Numbered from the stretch's first letter, positions 13,059-24,631 are shown. The stretch is 64,000 nucleotides of DNA from Ryuthela nishihirai (GCA_038380435.1 JAWZYU010000013.1:69031446-69095445), one strand, 5' to 3'. The notes: a model not told the origin generated them from the sequence alone. A program made the numbers and translations.

Positions 13059-14090
13059 ATACGGCGACGAAAGCCAATATTTTTTTTTTAAAATACAGGA
13101 GACGTACTAAAAATAGTATGGACGTTGGATGACACCGATTAAATGCGCAAAAACTGATTTGGTTTAAAGAGGGGAGGGCTTAAAATATAGGTGGATCAAT
13201 AGGTGGGTCTATGAAGAGGGGAGGGCTTAAAATATGGGTTAAACAGGGAAAAAACAAGAAAATTCGAGAAGGGGACTTAAAATATAGGTCAACCATGGGG
13301 TCTATGAAGAGGACTTAAAATATGGTCGGTTGCGACATAGGGGTCAAAGTCCAATCTGAGAAGGCAATGTGGATTCTAGGAAATATCTATTTTTAAACCT
13401 TATCAGTGTCAAATGCAGACACAGTGAAGCGCTGGACATTTGACCTTTCGACCTTCCAGCTGATAAAGGATTGCACCATATCGTGTGATGTGGCGAAAGT
13501 GCTGTTGCTACCCCCTAATAAGCGATCTGAAGGATGTCTACAGGAAACGTACGATTTCCGATACACCGATAACGGACTTGGAAAACTTTTAGCCTGTTGA
13601 ACGTCTATTGCAAGGTAGATCTTATATACAAGACCTACGAATAATTTAAACCAAATTTTATTAATTTTTCTCTGAAACAGTTACTGTGTCATTCTTCTAG
13701 TAAAATACGTGGACCTTGGATCCGATGAGGCTTTTTCCCGAACGTGGAGGTACGCTAGCGATGGAATGATTTTTTTTTCCGATTAAGTCCATTTAGAGTA
13801 AACTGATTTATTACGAGCGCTGGATGATTTTAATAAAGGTGAGTGAGAGTTTTTATTTACTAGGGGATCGATTAACGGGGTTGGAAAAAATGAATCCCAA
13901 AGAATTGAAATTTAATAAAAGGGAATCGTTTAGCAGTCCTGGCAAAATGAACACCAAAAGATTTTTAATAGAGGTAACTTTTAATAGAAAGGGTTTTAAT
14001 TAATAAGAATACAACTTTGAGAGTTGATTTTTACAATTGAGACTTGTGTCATCCTTTTCTGCGGAATTATTCTGAGACTTGTAATCCGAG

Positions 14091-14991
14091 GGAAAGAGGG
14101 GACTTAAAATATAGGTCAACCAGGAGGGTCTGCAAAATCCCGGGCTTAAAATATAGGTGAGTCTGAAATAAAGAAAAATCGAGACTATTCGAGAAGGGGA
14201 GCTTAAAATATAGCTCAACCAGGGGATTTGCAAAATCGAGGTTTTAAAATAAAAGGCGAGTCTGAAATAAAGAAAAATCGAGACTATTCGAGAAGGGGAG
14301 CTTAAAATATAAGTAGGGCTTAAAATATAGGTCAACCAGGGGGTTTGCAAGTGGAGGGTTTAAAATATAAGTCAACCATTGGGGAGTCTGAAATAAAGAA
14401 AAATCGAGACTATTCGAGAAGGGGAGCTTAAAATATAGGTCAACCAGGGGGGTTAGGTCTATGAAGAGGGCTTAAAATGAAAGGTGAGTCTGAAATAAAG
14501 AAAAATCGAGACTATTCGAGAAGGGGAGCTTAAAATATAGCTCAACCAGGGGGTTTGCAAAATCGAGATTTTAAAATAAAAGGCGAGTCTGAAATAAAGA
14601 AAAATCGAGACTATTCGAGAAGGGGAGCTTAAAATATAAGTAGGGCTTAAAATATAGGTCAACCAGGGGGTTTGCAAGTGGAGGGTTTAAAATATAAGTC
14701 AACCATTGGGGGGTCTGAAATAAAGAAAAATCGAGACTATTCGAGAAGGGGAGCTTAAAATACAGGTCAACCAGGGGATTTGCAAAATCGAGGTTTTAAA
14801 ATAAAAGGTGAGTCTGAAATATAGGTCAACCATGTGGTTTGCAAAATCCATGACTTAAAATATAGGTAGGGCTTAAAATATAGGTCAACCAGGGGGTTTA
14901 CAAAATCGAGGTTTTAAAATAAAAGGTAAGTCTGAAATAAAGAAAAATCGAGACTATTCGAGAAGGAGGACTTAAAATTAGAGTTAAAAAC
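14091..14991. repeat. satellite-like array, right arm
   Basis: Mirror of 1935-2835, with the same order of modules and the same 327-bp higher-order repeat. Array length is conserved between arms, which is notable because such arrays usually change size quickly. Confidence 0.85.
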
Positions 14992-15272
14992 TAGATAGCA
15001 CAAAAGTTTAAAAGGGGGGAGGAATTTTTAATTATGAATTATTAATTATGAATTATTAATACCACGACAGTTGCTACGCCAGGGTCAATTTCCTGTTGAT
15101 TGCAACATAGGGGTCAAAGTTCAGAAGGCAACGTGGACCAACACGGACCAATTTCCGGTCGATTGCGACATAGGGGGTCCAAGTCAAGAAGGCAACGTGG
15201 ACGATTGCGACATAGGGGGGGAAAGCACTGTGCAAAGGGGGATCGGTATGGTGGCAATAAACTACTCACGTG

Positions 15273-15762
15273 TCAAGAACTTTTTTGAATGACTTCTGTA
15301 TTCATGATAATAAAATTATTTCTTCATTCTGAAATGTTGAAATTAAGATAAATTTTTAGCTTTACCAAAAGGTAACGTCGAAAGAAAGCGTCCATTTTTG
15401 GGCTTGAGAATTTTGGAAATATTTTGCGAAATACTCGTAGAGGAAAATTTTAATGTTCTGGTAATTTTGTAAACAGAAAAGGAAAATTTTATTTAATATT
15501 ATTTTTTTTTATTTAATAGTAATTTTATAGACAGAAAAATTTAAATCAAAATTTAAATTTTGTCGAATTATTTTTCAGTGAGTCGAATATCCCAAAGAAT
15601 ATATAATTAACTTTTGCAAAAAAAAAAATATTTTAAATGTAATAAGAGTATTTAGATATAAATATATTAAATGATATTTTTTATATTTTTCGTACTTTTT
15701 ATTTTTGCAATTATGAGTTTAAATTATATATGTTTATTAGTCGCTACACGTACACATTAATT
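15273..15762. other. AT-rich unassigned DNA
   Basis: Very AT-rich with homopolymer runs. It ends with the 8-bp target duplication (15755-15762) of the next element. Confidence 0.5.
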
Positions 15763-16062
15763 CAGTGGTATCTAACCTTTTATGTTTCAGGTACCCCCTG
15801 GAAATGTGTATGTTACTGGCGTATCCCTTGTATAGATAGATAAAACTATAGTTACAGAGTAACAATGGTAATAAAATAGAATATATATATAATACATTAA
15901 ATTTTGTATTCATAAATTACATATATCGATAAACACAAAATATGACATTTTTGCACAGCAGTGTTGCCAATTTAGCGACTTTGTTACTAAATCTAGCGAC
16001 TTTTGAAATCTCACGGCGTACCCCAAAAAAATTTACCGCGTACCCCACGTTGAAAACCCCTG
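15763..16062. mobile_element. hAT-like MITE, 300 bp
   Basis: Short non-autonomous element flanked by a perfect 8-bp duplication, cattaatt, at 15755-15762 and 16063-16070. Ends are cagtggtatctaacc and, inverted, caggggttttcaacg, typical of hAT termini in both sequence style and 8-bp target duplication. No coding capacity. Same family as 16818-17020 and 55967-56470. Confidence 0.9.
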
Positions 16063-16139
16063 CATTAATTTATGGTGTCGGGGGCCAGATATGACTTTTT
16101 GCCTAGAGCCCAAAAATTCCAAAAACGCTGCCCTGCAGG

Positions 16140-16330
16140 TATCCATAACAGAATCCTCACCACCAATAACGTTACCATGTTTATTCCTCAATCCATTTAT
16201 GCCAGTCTAGTTTTTCCAACACATAACATTAACTATTACAACTCTATGCTATCGTGCTGTCTTCTCTGCTTTGTCAGTCAAGTCAAACTGTTTACAAGTT
16301 TGCTCTGCCTTCCCTATACCAAAAACGATG
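16140..16330 (-). pseudogene. LINE fragment (endonuclease/RT linker region)
   Basis: Decayed piece of the same LINE family as 59775-63365. It aligns with 61425-61570: aacattaactatta against aacattaactatct, and gtgctgtcttctctgctttg against gtgctgtctaactgcttcct, plus the following ctttgtcagyca block. Both ends are lost. Confidence 0.65.
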
Positions 16331-16817
16331 CAGAAATTATTTTCTTTCAGAATTAATTCACTCAGTCATAAATCAACGTACATGTAATACTTTTTATACC
16401 ATGAAACGCTGCTGTCTTCCACAGCTGTTGCACAGTTACTAGTCATCATATTTTTCGTTATTTCATATCTTCAGAAAAAGAGCAGAGACGGGAAGAAGTT
16501 ATATTTTTTACTTGTACCATGTGTTGTATTAAGCCTAATTGGTGGTAATCGTTATCGAAACCGATTGGAATACAGTTAGGATAAAGAAGTATTAGTATTT
16601 ATGAGAAACAAGAAAGATACACAAGAAACTCAGATCTAATTTTATATTCTTAATGCTTTTAGAATTTACCATTCATTGCACTTCTTTACTCAGTATTTAA
16701 CGAATATGAATGCTAAAAATTTCCGTCTATGAAAAACAATATTTAGAAATCATCCGTTAGATAATTTTAATATTAAAATCATTATATTTATTTATATATG
16801 TTTTTCATATCGTAGAG
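16331..16817. other. AT-rich unassigned DNA
   Basis: No gene or repeat recognised; it ends at the target duplication of the next MITE. Confidence 0.4.
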
Positions 16818-17020
16818 AAGTGGTTTTCAACCCCTTATGCTTTACATACCCCCTGGAAATGTGTATGGAACTGGCGTACACCTTGTATAGATAGATAAAA
16901 ATTATAGTTATATTATAACAATGGGAATAAAATGAAACATATGTATAATATTAGTAACGTTTGAGCTCTCACGACGTACCCCAAAAATATTTACCGCGTA
17001 TCCCACGTTGAGAATCTCTG
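16818..17020. mobile_element. hAT-like MITE, internally deleted
   Basis: A 203-bp copy of the 15763-16062 family that keeps both ends and lacks the middle. Flanked by 8-bp duplications tcgtagag (16810-16817) and ttgtagag (17021-17028), one mismatch. Confidence 0.8.
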
Positions 17021-17105
17021 TTGTAGAGAGTCAATAAGTTATCTTTCCCAAGATTAAAAATTTCGCTTTTATAAATATACACGGTAATTTATATATTTTA
17101 TATAT

Positions 17106-17306
17106 TTACACGGCCTTAGCTTCAAGAATTTCTCTCTCTCGAATGTTGATAGTACAGATATTAGATTCATTGCGGCCATATTTATGCGCCACATTGGAGA
17201 CGAACATATCTTCTCTCAATATGTCCACCGCAGTAAGTTTTTCCTCCAGCATTAGAACAGATCTCCATTTCTTCATTTGAGCACCGATGAAGTAGTTGGC
17301 TTGCAT
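17106..17306 (-). pseudogene. Tigger/pogo N-terminal DNA-binding fragment
   Basis: The 66-codon frame reads as a CENP-B-type helix-turn-helix: the pattern LEEKLTAVDILRE, then VSNVAHKYGRNESNI, fits the first DNA-binding domain of Tigger/jerky transposases. The rest of the protein is missing. It is an isolated remnant and is not joined to the larger Tigger relic at 19251-20090. Confidence 0.6.
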
Positions 17307-17611
17307 TTAGGGGTCATGTTGTACGCAAATACCTATAATTTTTAATATTTAAACACCAGAATCACACTCGGCATGGCGAGATACTCACACTATGAGAGGC
17401 ATGCAGAAATTGAGATCATCTGAGGGAACAGAGATTCACGTCTCTCATCTCACACTCATTCCGGGTCGGTCATTGAGTGGAATGGCGGACAGAATCACTC
17501 GCATTAGCTAAATTGCTATTTTTCTCTCTTTTTCTTGTCGACCAAGTATAGTTGGATTTGCGTAAGCTAAATTCGCATTTTTAAGAGAATTTTTGTCCGG
17601 AAGGGTTCTGA

Positions 17612-17765
17612 CTGGAGCCTGTCAGTTTAAAACGACGTAATATAAGGTCTGGGAGGATGAAAGGACCTCAGAAGAAAGACAATACAAACATCCATGCCTT
17701 ACCCGGGACTCGAACCCTGGTCCCCATGTCAGTATCCAAGCACGCTACCCATTCGACCATATTGT
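17612..17765 (-). repeat. SINE-A copy, minus strand
   Basis: Contains, on the plus strand, ggagcctgtcagttt, then acatccatgccttacccggg and ctcgaaccctggtcccc, the complement of the SINE-A head and body. The 3' tail is shortened. Confidence 0.75.
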
Positions 17766-17824
17766 TTACAAGCCCCTCCCCACCTTTCTAGGCAGATAAC
17801 AAGGCGAGGGAGAGGCAATATTTT

Positions 17825-18013
17825 TTATGCTATGAGTGCCGAGTTTGTAACTGTGTGCTTGGCTATTGATCAGAGTGACATGGTTTTGAATCCTGGATAA
17901 AATATCGGAGTTTCTTTTCTGTATTGTCTTTCTGATGACATCGCACTTTGCTCGCAGATTTCTTTATGACAAATTATGCTGATTGACTCCTGTCAGACCT
18001 CCGTGATTAGCAG
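17825..18013 (+). repeat. SINE-A copy, diverged
   Basis: Degenerate forward copy: gtgcttggctattgatcag, ggttttgaatcctgg, then ctcctgtcagacctccgtg. It is head-to-head with the minus-strand copy just upstream. Confidence 0.6.
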
Positions 18014-18299
18014 CTGAGTCAAAATACAAACATTATATACAAAGTAAAATCTTACATCTTGGAAAGTGTCATGGGCTTGTACACCTTCTCCCAACCCAAA
18101 AGATTGTGTTTGCATACAATTATTTGCAATGGGCACCCGTGATACTTCTTTCCTTTTGATGAGGGGTAATAAATGAAGTGGCCACTCTGCAATAACAAAC
18201 TTCGATTTCACATATCATTCATTGCGATTAAGGTACCCAAGAGAGGTTTTAAAAAGTAATAATGAAACAGTCGTTTACGTATTTCCCCTCTTTCGAGGG

Positions 18300-18655
18300 G
18301 TGGCACACCCCAAAATGTCATCCCCATCTAATTTACTTTTATTTTCTTGTTGTTCTCATTATGCAGAGATCTATGTTATAGGTATATTTTAACATTGTCT
18401 TAAATGGTAATATTTCTAATTTGTTGTCATTCTTAGCCTAACTCTGTACTCGTCTACTGCTACATCGTTTACAGATCCAGATGCGGGAGGAAGTCAACAT
18501 TATTAGCAAAAGGTTTGAATTCACCTCCGTTACTCGCATTCCCCATGCTTAGCAGCAGGGGGTTAGGATGTGAATCATCGAGGCAGGCGAAGAAGGGTGG
18601 CGAAAATAACTATAGCAGAAAGAGAGGAGCGTATGAATTGACAAGATGTCAGGTG
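18300..18655 (+). repeat. dispersed repeat C, empty-site copy
   Basis: Matches 27775-28003 plus 28322-28400 with many substitutions: gcatcgtttacagatccaga-like, ggttaggatgtgaatcat and gaggcaggcgaag blocks. It lacks the MITE found at 28004-28313 and so shows the empty site. Function unknown. Confidence 0.7.
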
Positions 18656-18854
18656 TTTTTCCGTATTTCACGTAGTCTTGGTAATTGTGACGGTGTGACA
18701 TGGAAATCCCAACAGTTCAGCAGTTACGGTGATGGAACCTTACTCGTACCTTCCATCTGGTCACGGCCAAATCATTTTCGTCGCTGCCTTGACCCATGTT
18801 TACTTTTCCGTGACTGGTTTTTACCAATACATAGAGACTTGCTCTATTTATAGG

Positions 18855-18940
18855 TACAGTAGACACACTCTTATTCTGCCCTTAGGGGATCGGACCCGTG
18901 GCCGGATGAACGAAAGGCCGGTTAATCCGAAAATTGTGTC
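18855..18940. repeat. putative Tigger/pogo terminal repeat
   Basis: Begins after TA with cagtagacacactctta and continues with two ccgg/gaacgaaaggccgg-type motifs, resembling Tigger ends. It lies just beyond the C-terminus of the Tigger relic at 19251-20090, as expected for that element's 3' end. The opposite end was not found. Confidence 0.5.
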
Positions 18941-19017
18941 AGAAAATAAATAAAAACTGCAAATGACAAAAATACTAACTGTACTGTATTTTAATTAAAA
19001 TTTTGTTATACAATATT

Positions 19018-19222
19018 GTCGTCCCATGGCCGAGTGGTTAGCACGCTTGGCTACTGATCTAAGGGACCTGGGTTCGAGCCCCGGATAAGGCATGGTTGTG
19101 TGTGTTGTTTTCTGCTGATGTCCTGCCATCCTCTCAGATCTCCTACTGTGGCATATAAACTGACAGGCTCCTGTCAGACCTCTGTGGCAAGCAGCTGCTT
19201 GAGGGGGTTATTATTATTATTA
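19018..19222 (+). repeat. SINE-A, intact with target duplication
   Basis: tRNA-derived SINE with A box (tggccgagtgg) and B box (ggttcgagccc) in the head, a body containing ctgacaggctcctgtcag, and a (TTA)n tail. A perfect 12-bp duplication, ttatacaatatt, flanks it at 19006-19017 and 19223-19234. It is inserted in the 3' non-coding part of a Tigger relic. Confidence 0.92.
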
Positions 19223-19250
19223 TTATACAATATTAACAATTTACTCACAC

Positions 19251-20090
19251 TCATTTGAAGAAGTCCTTGATTTTCTTTTGTTTCTTTGAACTTAACACTT
19301 TTTTACCTGCAACATCTTGCCATTTTTTTTAAACATCACCTCAATCACAGATGAGGCCCGTTGTTCAATGTATCTTACTGCAACATCAAGAACTTCTTTT
19401 CCTTCAATATGGCTAACTTCCTCTCCTTCCTCATTCTTCGCTTCTGCTCCGTTCCCTTCTTGGCAGACTGCATTGATAATTTCGTCATCATTCAGTGGAG
19501 ATACTTCTTTCTTTTTGATGAGGTGTAATAAATGAAGTAGCCACTCGGAAACTGTTCAACACCTTTTAACCATTTTTCAATGTCATCTTCTTCAAGTCTA
19601 TCACATCCAGGCAGCAGTTTAAAGTCATTAAATAGAGAAATGTTGTCATTATCCGTCATATCTTCGGCAGGCGCAGGTTCATTCGATGCTTTCGTGTTGT
19701 CGTCTTTCGTACTTTCTACACAGTTTTCAACTTCGGGCCAATGTTTTCTCCATGACTTTACAAATGTTGTACGAGGCACTTCTTCAAAAGCTCTTGCCAA
19801 TATGTAGATCACATCCCTGACATTTATTGTTTTCAAAGCATTTAAAAGTCCTATTCCGTCATTTTTGTTTCGTTTCTGAATTGTAGAATTTCTGAAATCC
19901 TGTATCGCCTTTTAAAATTTAAAAGCACGCTTTGATCCATTGGTTGCACAAAAGATGCTACATTAGGTGGCAAAAACATGTTTTTTAAGTTGTCAGAAAT
20001 GAGTTCGCTTGGGTGTGTTAGAGCATTGTCGAGAATGAGTAGGGTCTTTATAGGCATTTTAAGACTTGTCAAGTGGTCTGAAACATAATA
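19251..20090 (-). pseudogene. Tigger/pogo (jerky-like) transposase, 5'-truncated
   Basis: C-terminal half of a DDE transposase in two main frames. The 5' part (19851-20072) reads LLILDNALTHP, then FLPPNVASFVQPMDQ; the two aspartates are separated by 30 residues, the pogo/Tigger DD30D spacing. The remainder (from about 19836 down) is the C-terminal region with an acidic stretch and, after a frame change, ends in a Lys-rich tail with QKKIKDFFK and a stop at 19251-19253. That tail matches the PCNA-binding PIP-box pattern Qxx(I/L)xxFF; a PIP box is known in Drosophila pogo. The first catalytic Asp and DNA-binding domain are missing. Non-functional. Confidence 0.8.
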
Positions 20091-20119
20091 GTATTTGACT
20101 GTTTCAAAATAAAATTATT

Positions 20120-20260
20120 TAACATTGTTAATTAAAAATTTATTGACTATCAAAATTGCTGGAGGGACAATTTATGTTATAAAGTCCAAATGATCCACGG
20201 ACCACTTTAAAAAGCAAGCAAAGCCACATGTCGCCCGCGGTCGTATGTTGCGGATCACTG
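20120..20260 (-). mobile_element. hAT-like element end (partial)
   Basis: Read on the minus strand it starts at 20260 with cagtgatccgcaacatacg followed by gcccgcgg-like sequence, the usual style of hAT termini (cag..tccgcaac..cggcccgcgggc). Only one end is seen. It abuts the 5' truncation of the Tigger relic. Confidence 0.5.
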
Positions 20261-20940
20261 CATTAAGTACATAACACACAGCAAAGAGTTAAGCACAGCG
20301 AAGCCCGCAGAATCAAGTGCCTTCTCATAAGTATACATATAAGTGTAAATTAAAAAAAAATGTGTGCTGTCCCCTACATAATAGAGTGGGCGTTTTCTTA
20401 CACTGATAGCACATCACATCTGAAACACGGGTTTAACAACTCGTGCATTCACCTACAATCAGAGATGAAGATTAATTATTTAAAGGTAAAATTCAATACG
20501 TTCGGGGAGGCGCACCATCACTCACAGAGACCACCATATTATCTAGCGCAGCCGAAACGTGATTGTTTAAGTGTACTGAAGAAAGTTTCCAGCAATTCAA
20601 TGGACCCTGCTACAAGATAAAAAAAGATAGATAAAAAAAACTACAAGCAGTTCAATGACTGTGACTCATTCAGCTAAGTGCTGTACAGTGTGGGATTTTC
20701 ATGGTCGTTGTGTTTTCGCTGCACTTCCAGTGTTTCTTGATTGTTCTGTGTCCTGGTGTCCTTCACTGTGGAGGAGATACCTTATTTTGGAAGCTACAAG
20801 TTGTCGTTCCAGTTCCAGAAAAAAGGAAAGCAGGTTCATATCCTTGCAGTATAAAATAAGATCTCCGTTTTCAGCCTATTTTTGTTTCTATGCGAATAGT
20901 TGGCAATGAAACTTAGGAGCCGTGACAAAAAAAGGTGAGA
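20261..20940. other. unassigned DNA
   Basis: Short frames of up to 86 codons with no recognisable domain. No repeat family identified. Confidence 0.35.
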
Positions 20941-22300
20941 CTGGTGAATATGAAAGTTTTGATTTAACCTTACACATTGAGTCTGATGAAGATGTGGAAA
21001 TTAATGAAATTGATAGGATAGATAGGGATTTTGGAGAACAGGGTGCTAGTGGATATGGTTAGGATCCGGTCGAAATGAGTAGTTCAGGTCCGTTGTAGTA
21101 TTTAAGGAAGCAATATTAAACGATGAAATTTCCAAGGGAGATAGAAGATAGAGACGAGAAGGTTAGAAAGGTAAGAAAGAGATTGGACGAAAAATCGGTA
21201 AAAGAGGAAAGAAATGGGGAAAGAGATACGGGAAAAAGAAGAGAGAAAGAGGAAAGGGAGGAGAGAGAGGCACGTGAAAGGAAATAAATTCCGTATAGAG
21301 AATTGGAATACAGATGATTAGCTGTGGAAGAAAAGGGATTAGATATGACTGTAGAAAAGAAGAAAAGGGAGGCTGAGAATTTACTTGTCAAGAGGAAAAC
21401 GTGATAGGGGAAAAGGAGGATAGAGAGGAAGAATATATACGTTGTTTGGAAGGTATGGTAAAAGTATAAAATAACGGAGATAATTCTGATCAAACTGCCA
21501 GTTAAGATTTTTTTTTCAGTTGTTTGGTAAATGATTTTCCTAATAAACTGATAAGGTTGAATAATGTTCATAGTTCAAATACAGATCTTCTAGGATAGGT
21601 AATATAAGCGGACTTAAGAGAACAATCCACGAAATTTTAAGGAAAAGAAGTTTGGCTCGGGAGAGTAAATCAATAGGACAGGCAGCAGAACAGGAACAGA
21701 ATTCACATGATGAAATTCCCGAACTTGACAGAATTAGGCACGCTGCCCTGTACAGGACCTTAGAAGCAGAATTAGGACCCCTCCTATGTGCTGGAAAGAT
21801 GCAGGTGATTTAAATATCAAAAAAGTTTTGAAGGTTTTCACCCCTATCGGATTAGAGGAAGATGACGAAGTTATACATCTAGTAGAAATTGTTTTAGACA
21901 TAGACAGCCGTAGAAAAAGCATTATACGAAATTTTAAAGCAAGGAAACTTTACCCTGGAGAGTCAACCAATAGAACAGGAACATAATCCACTTGACGAAA
22001 CTCCCAAACTTGACAGAATTAGGCAATCTGCCCTGTACAGGACTTTAGAAGCAGAATTTGGACCACCTCTCATGCAATGGAGAAATGCAGATAAGCTAGA
22101 CCTCGTACGATTAGATGCGAAAGTCGTCACTCCCCTTCAGTTAGAGAAAGATGAAGAAACGCTCCGTATGGTAGAAATTGCTTTTGATATAGACAGCCTT
22201 AGGGAAATAATCTTGGAAATGTTAGTTAAGGAAAACTTGCCCCAGGAGACCCAGGAAGAACGACAGAAGTCATGTCGTTGGAGCACGGAAATCATCTAGT
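20941..22300 (+). pseudogene. decayed charged/repeat-containing reading frame, possibly gag-like
   Basis: From about 20975 the plus strand encodes, in broken frames, an acidic stretch, then (21120-21300) a Lys/Arg/Glu-rich coiled-coil-like region, then (21631-22260) two tandem copies of a roughly 290-bp coding unit. Each unit reads ELDRIR..ALYRTLEAE, later VTPxxLExDEE and VEIxxDIDSLR in the better copy. Frameshifts separate the parts. Highly charged regions are common in retrotransposon gag proteins, but I cannot name the family. There is no protease or RT next to it. Confidence 0.45.
21631..22240 (+). repeat. two-copy coding tandem repeat
   Basis: Unit 1 is 21631-21927 and unit 2 starts at 21928. 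The shared core cttgacagaattaggca and ctgccctgtacagg lies at 21724 and 22009. The start of a third unit may be visible near 22215. Unit 1 has a frameshift near 21785, while unit 2 stays open to 22299. Confidence 0.8.
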
Positions 22301-23005
22301 TTTGCTGTAGGCTATTAGCACCTCCCATGCTAATAAAGAGACCCAGCCAGGCAGGATCAGTAGAAAGGAACCTCCCACCCATAGTCAACATGGGACAACA
22401 GCAGGACGCTTCAGCTGGGAGCGGACATCTCGACGGCATCCTTGAATAAATGAGGTACAAACACCGCTTCTCCTCTGGTTAGAAAGTATAGTCACATATC
22501 AGTTAAATTATGTTTCTTCTCAGTGCCTAGTAGTATAATATTAGTGTGCATAAATCTCCTTAAATTTGCGACCATCTATCCCATGATAAAACTTCTTTAA
22601 TAAATTCTATGTTAATTTTGCTGCAAAACCAGAGTAAGTATCCAATTCTTCCTCAAATTGCATACACCACCTCCGCCAAGGGGAGGGCTTGAGTTCATGC
22701 GGCTTCTCTTGAGAGAAGAAATCACAACGCATCAAATTATCTGCAAGTTATTGCACCTCCAACCGAGGGGGTCCGTAACATAGGGATGGCAAACCTTTTT
22801 GATCTCCTATTGCAAAATTACAGAAATAATAGAACATTTTATAGCTAAATCTTATAAAAATGCTAAGGTTTTTAATATAAGGATACAAAGAAGTATGGTT
22901 TTAAATGTAAGGTTAAAAAAATAAGGATTTAAATATAAGGATACGAAATGATAAGTTTTAGATTATAGAGGAAAAATAAAAAAAAACAAAGCAATTGTTT
23001 AAATA
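22301..23005. other. unassigned DNA
   Basis: GC-richer to about 22460, then AT-rich. Short repeats of aaggataaraatataagga type occur at 22870-22960. No gene seen. Confidence 0.35.
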
Positions 23006-23009
23006 AATA

Positions 23010-23210
23010 AAATAAATACCCCCTCAAGCAGCTGCTTGCCACAGAGGTCTGACAGGAGCCTGTCAGTTCATATGCCAGAGTAGAATTTCAGAGAGGATGG
23101 CAGGACCTCAGCAGGAAAACGACACGAACATCCATTCCTTATCCGGGGCTCGAACCCAGGTCCCGTAGATCAGTAGCCAAGCGCGCTAACCACTCGGCCA
23201 CGGGAGTTTA
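23010..23210 (-). repeat. SINE-A, minus strand
   Basis: Well preserved reverse copy: taccccctcaagcagctgc at the tail end, then gacaggagcctgtcag, ctcgaacccaggtccc and accactcggccacggga at the tRNA-like head. No clear target duplication found. Confidence 0.88.
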
Positions 23211-23433
23211 CCATAATAAAAATCATTCAAAAGCAAACACTCGCAAACGACCTTCTTATTTTGCTCAGCGCATCGCTGACTCCACGCCGCCATGAATATT
23301 TTTATGATGCAGTATATTTCTCCAATGTGTAATCAATTATTTGACGAGGTTTTGGTAACCTACGGGAGCACAATTGAAATACTAAATATAGCATCATAGT
23401 CTCTGTCTCGCTACGAATGATTCATCCCTAAAT

Positions 23434-24619
23434 ATGATTGCATTGCTAGGGCTATTGTTTCCAAGAGTCTACATTAGCCACATACATTTATTTCTTTTCA
23501 CCTGCCAGTGGCCTGACAATAAAAATCGTCTCTCGTGCCATAACTTTGCCATCCCTGTTGTAGGAGGTAATAACTCTGGTAATAACACTGGTAATGAGAG
23601 TAATCTTATTGAGATAAATAACACGAATAGAAAACATAAAATATTCTTTAAAAGTGGTAACAGTTATAATGATGAAAATACACACTATATGCCCAAGGAA
23701 GACAGTAGGTTTAAGGAATCGAAAGGTAAAAGGAGAAGGGTATTTGATAATACTGTAAACATTGTTAAGCCTCATATTGTTAATAACTTTGAGAGTAATA
23801 AAACTAGCAGAGAAATGAATGACAAGTTTATGTCAAAGCTTGGCAAAATGCCAGAACATTTATAAGTATGATCATTTTGGTAAATCAGTAGGTAAATAGG
23901 TTTCTGGTGAAATCTAGTGCATTCCTAATGCAGGATTTCTAGCATGCATCTCTAGGAATGCAGGATGCTAATCCAATTCCTAATAAGCCGAAAATTAATC
24001 CAAAAAATAAAACTGTGAGTAATTTTCCCGGCTTGACACCAAAGTTGTTGATAATGGTTCTATATTTATTAAGGAAAACATTTCTGTAGGCGGTAATGGT
24101 AAAATATTCTGTAATATACCTGTTAAAGAATGATGTGCGATCGAGAGTAATAATATCAGAGAAATAGAGGCTAGGAATTTAATTGAGAGCTAAATAAAAA
24201 ATAGTGAGTATAATGATGATAAAATTAAATGTACGAAAGATATTATACCGAAATAAGATAGATGTAAATAGAAATATACTTGATAAAATTGAAAATTTTG
24301 CAATGAAGGAGTATGAACAAAATAATTGTGAAAAGAGTTCAATTAATGTAGGAATTTGCTCAGATCAGATGTATATAATAAAGATAATACTTGATGTGAA
24401 AGTAGCAATCATTCTAAGGTAAGAATAGTCACTAATAATGAGAGCATTATGTACATAGAAGATGGAAATAGTTTTGAAAACAAATTTGAATTTTTATAGT
24501 TTTGAATTCAAAATTGAATAGAAGATTTTGATAAAACTGCAAATGAGGCTAACTATCAAGGGAAGTTGACCTATTCTGAGGTAAAGAATCAATGTCAAGT
24601 AGAGAAGGTAAAGAATCCT
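23434..24619 (+). pseudogene. decayed Asn-rich reading frame, part 1
   Basis: An open frame of 143 codons (23434-23865) is rich in Asn, Ser, Lys and Glu, with patches such as GNNSGNNTGN. It is followed by further plus-strand fragments of the same composition (for example 24204-24422). The strand is clearly purine-rich (aat, gag, aag, gat) compared with neighbours. This suggests one long low-complexity coding frame that decayed. No domain is recognised. It may be a transposon product, but this is inference. Confidence 0.35.
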
Positions 24620-24631
24620 GATGGAGAGTGT

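Larger units (their letters stand above)
8835..15272 (-). repeat. palindrome 1, right arm
   Basis: Reverse complement of 1653-8090 with the same length. Differences that I noted include an extra G near 11334, substitutions near 11648, 12478, 12702, 13639, 14762 and 14899, and length changes in homopolymers near 15015 and 15195. No difference was noticed in the innermost 2.8 kb. It carries the mirror images of all left-arm repeats. Confidence 0.95.

Noticed and set aside
1653..15272. Palindrome 1 as a DNA transposon with giant terminal repeats
   Set aside because: No transposase in the arms or spacer, no target duplication, and the ends lack a recognisable terminal motif.
19018..19090. tRNA gene with A and B boxes
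   Set aside because: The head lacks a complete cloverleaf and continues into a SINE body with a target duplication and tail; the same applies to 23010-23210, 26047-26260, 29434-29803 and 44848-45220.
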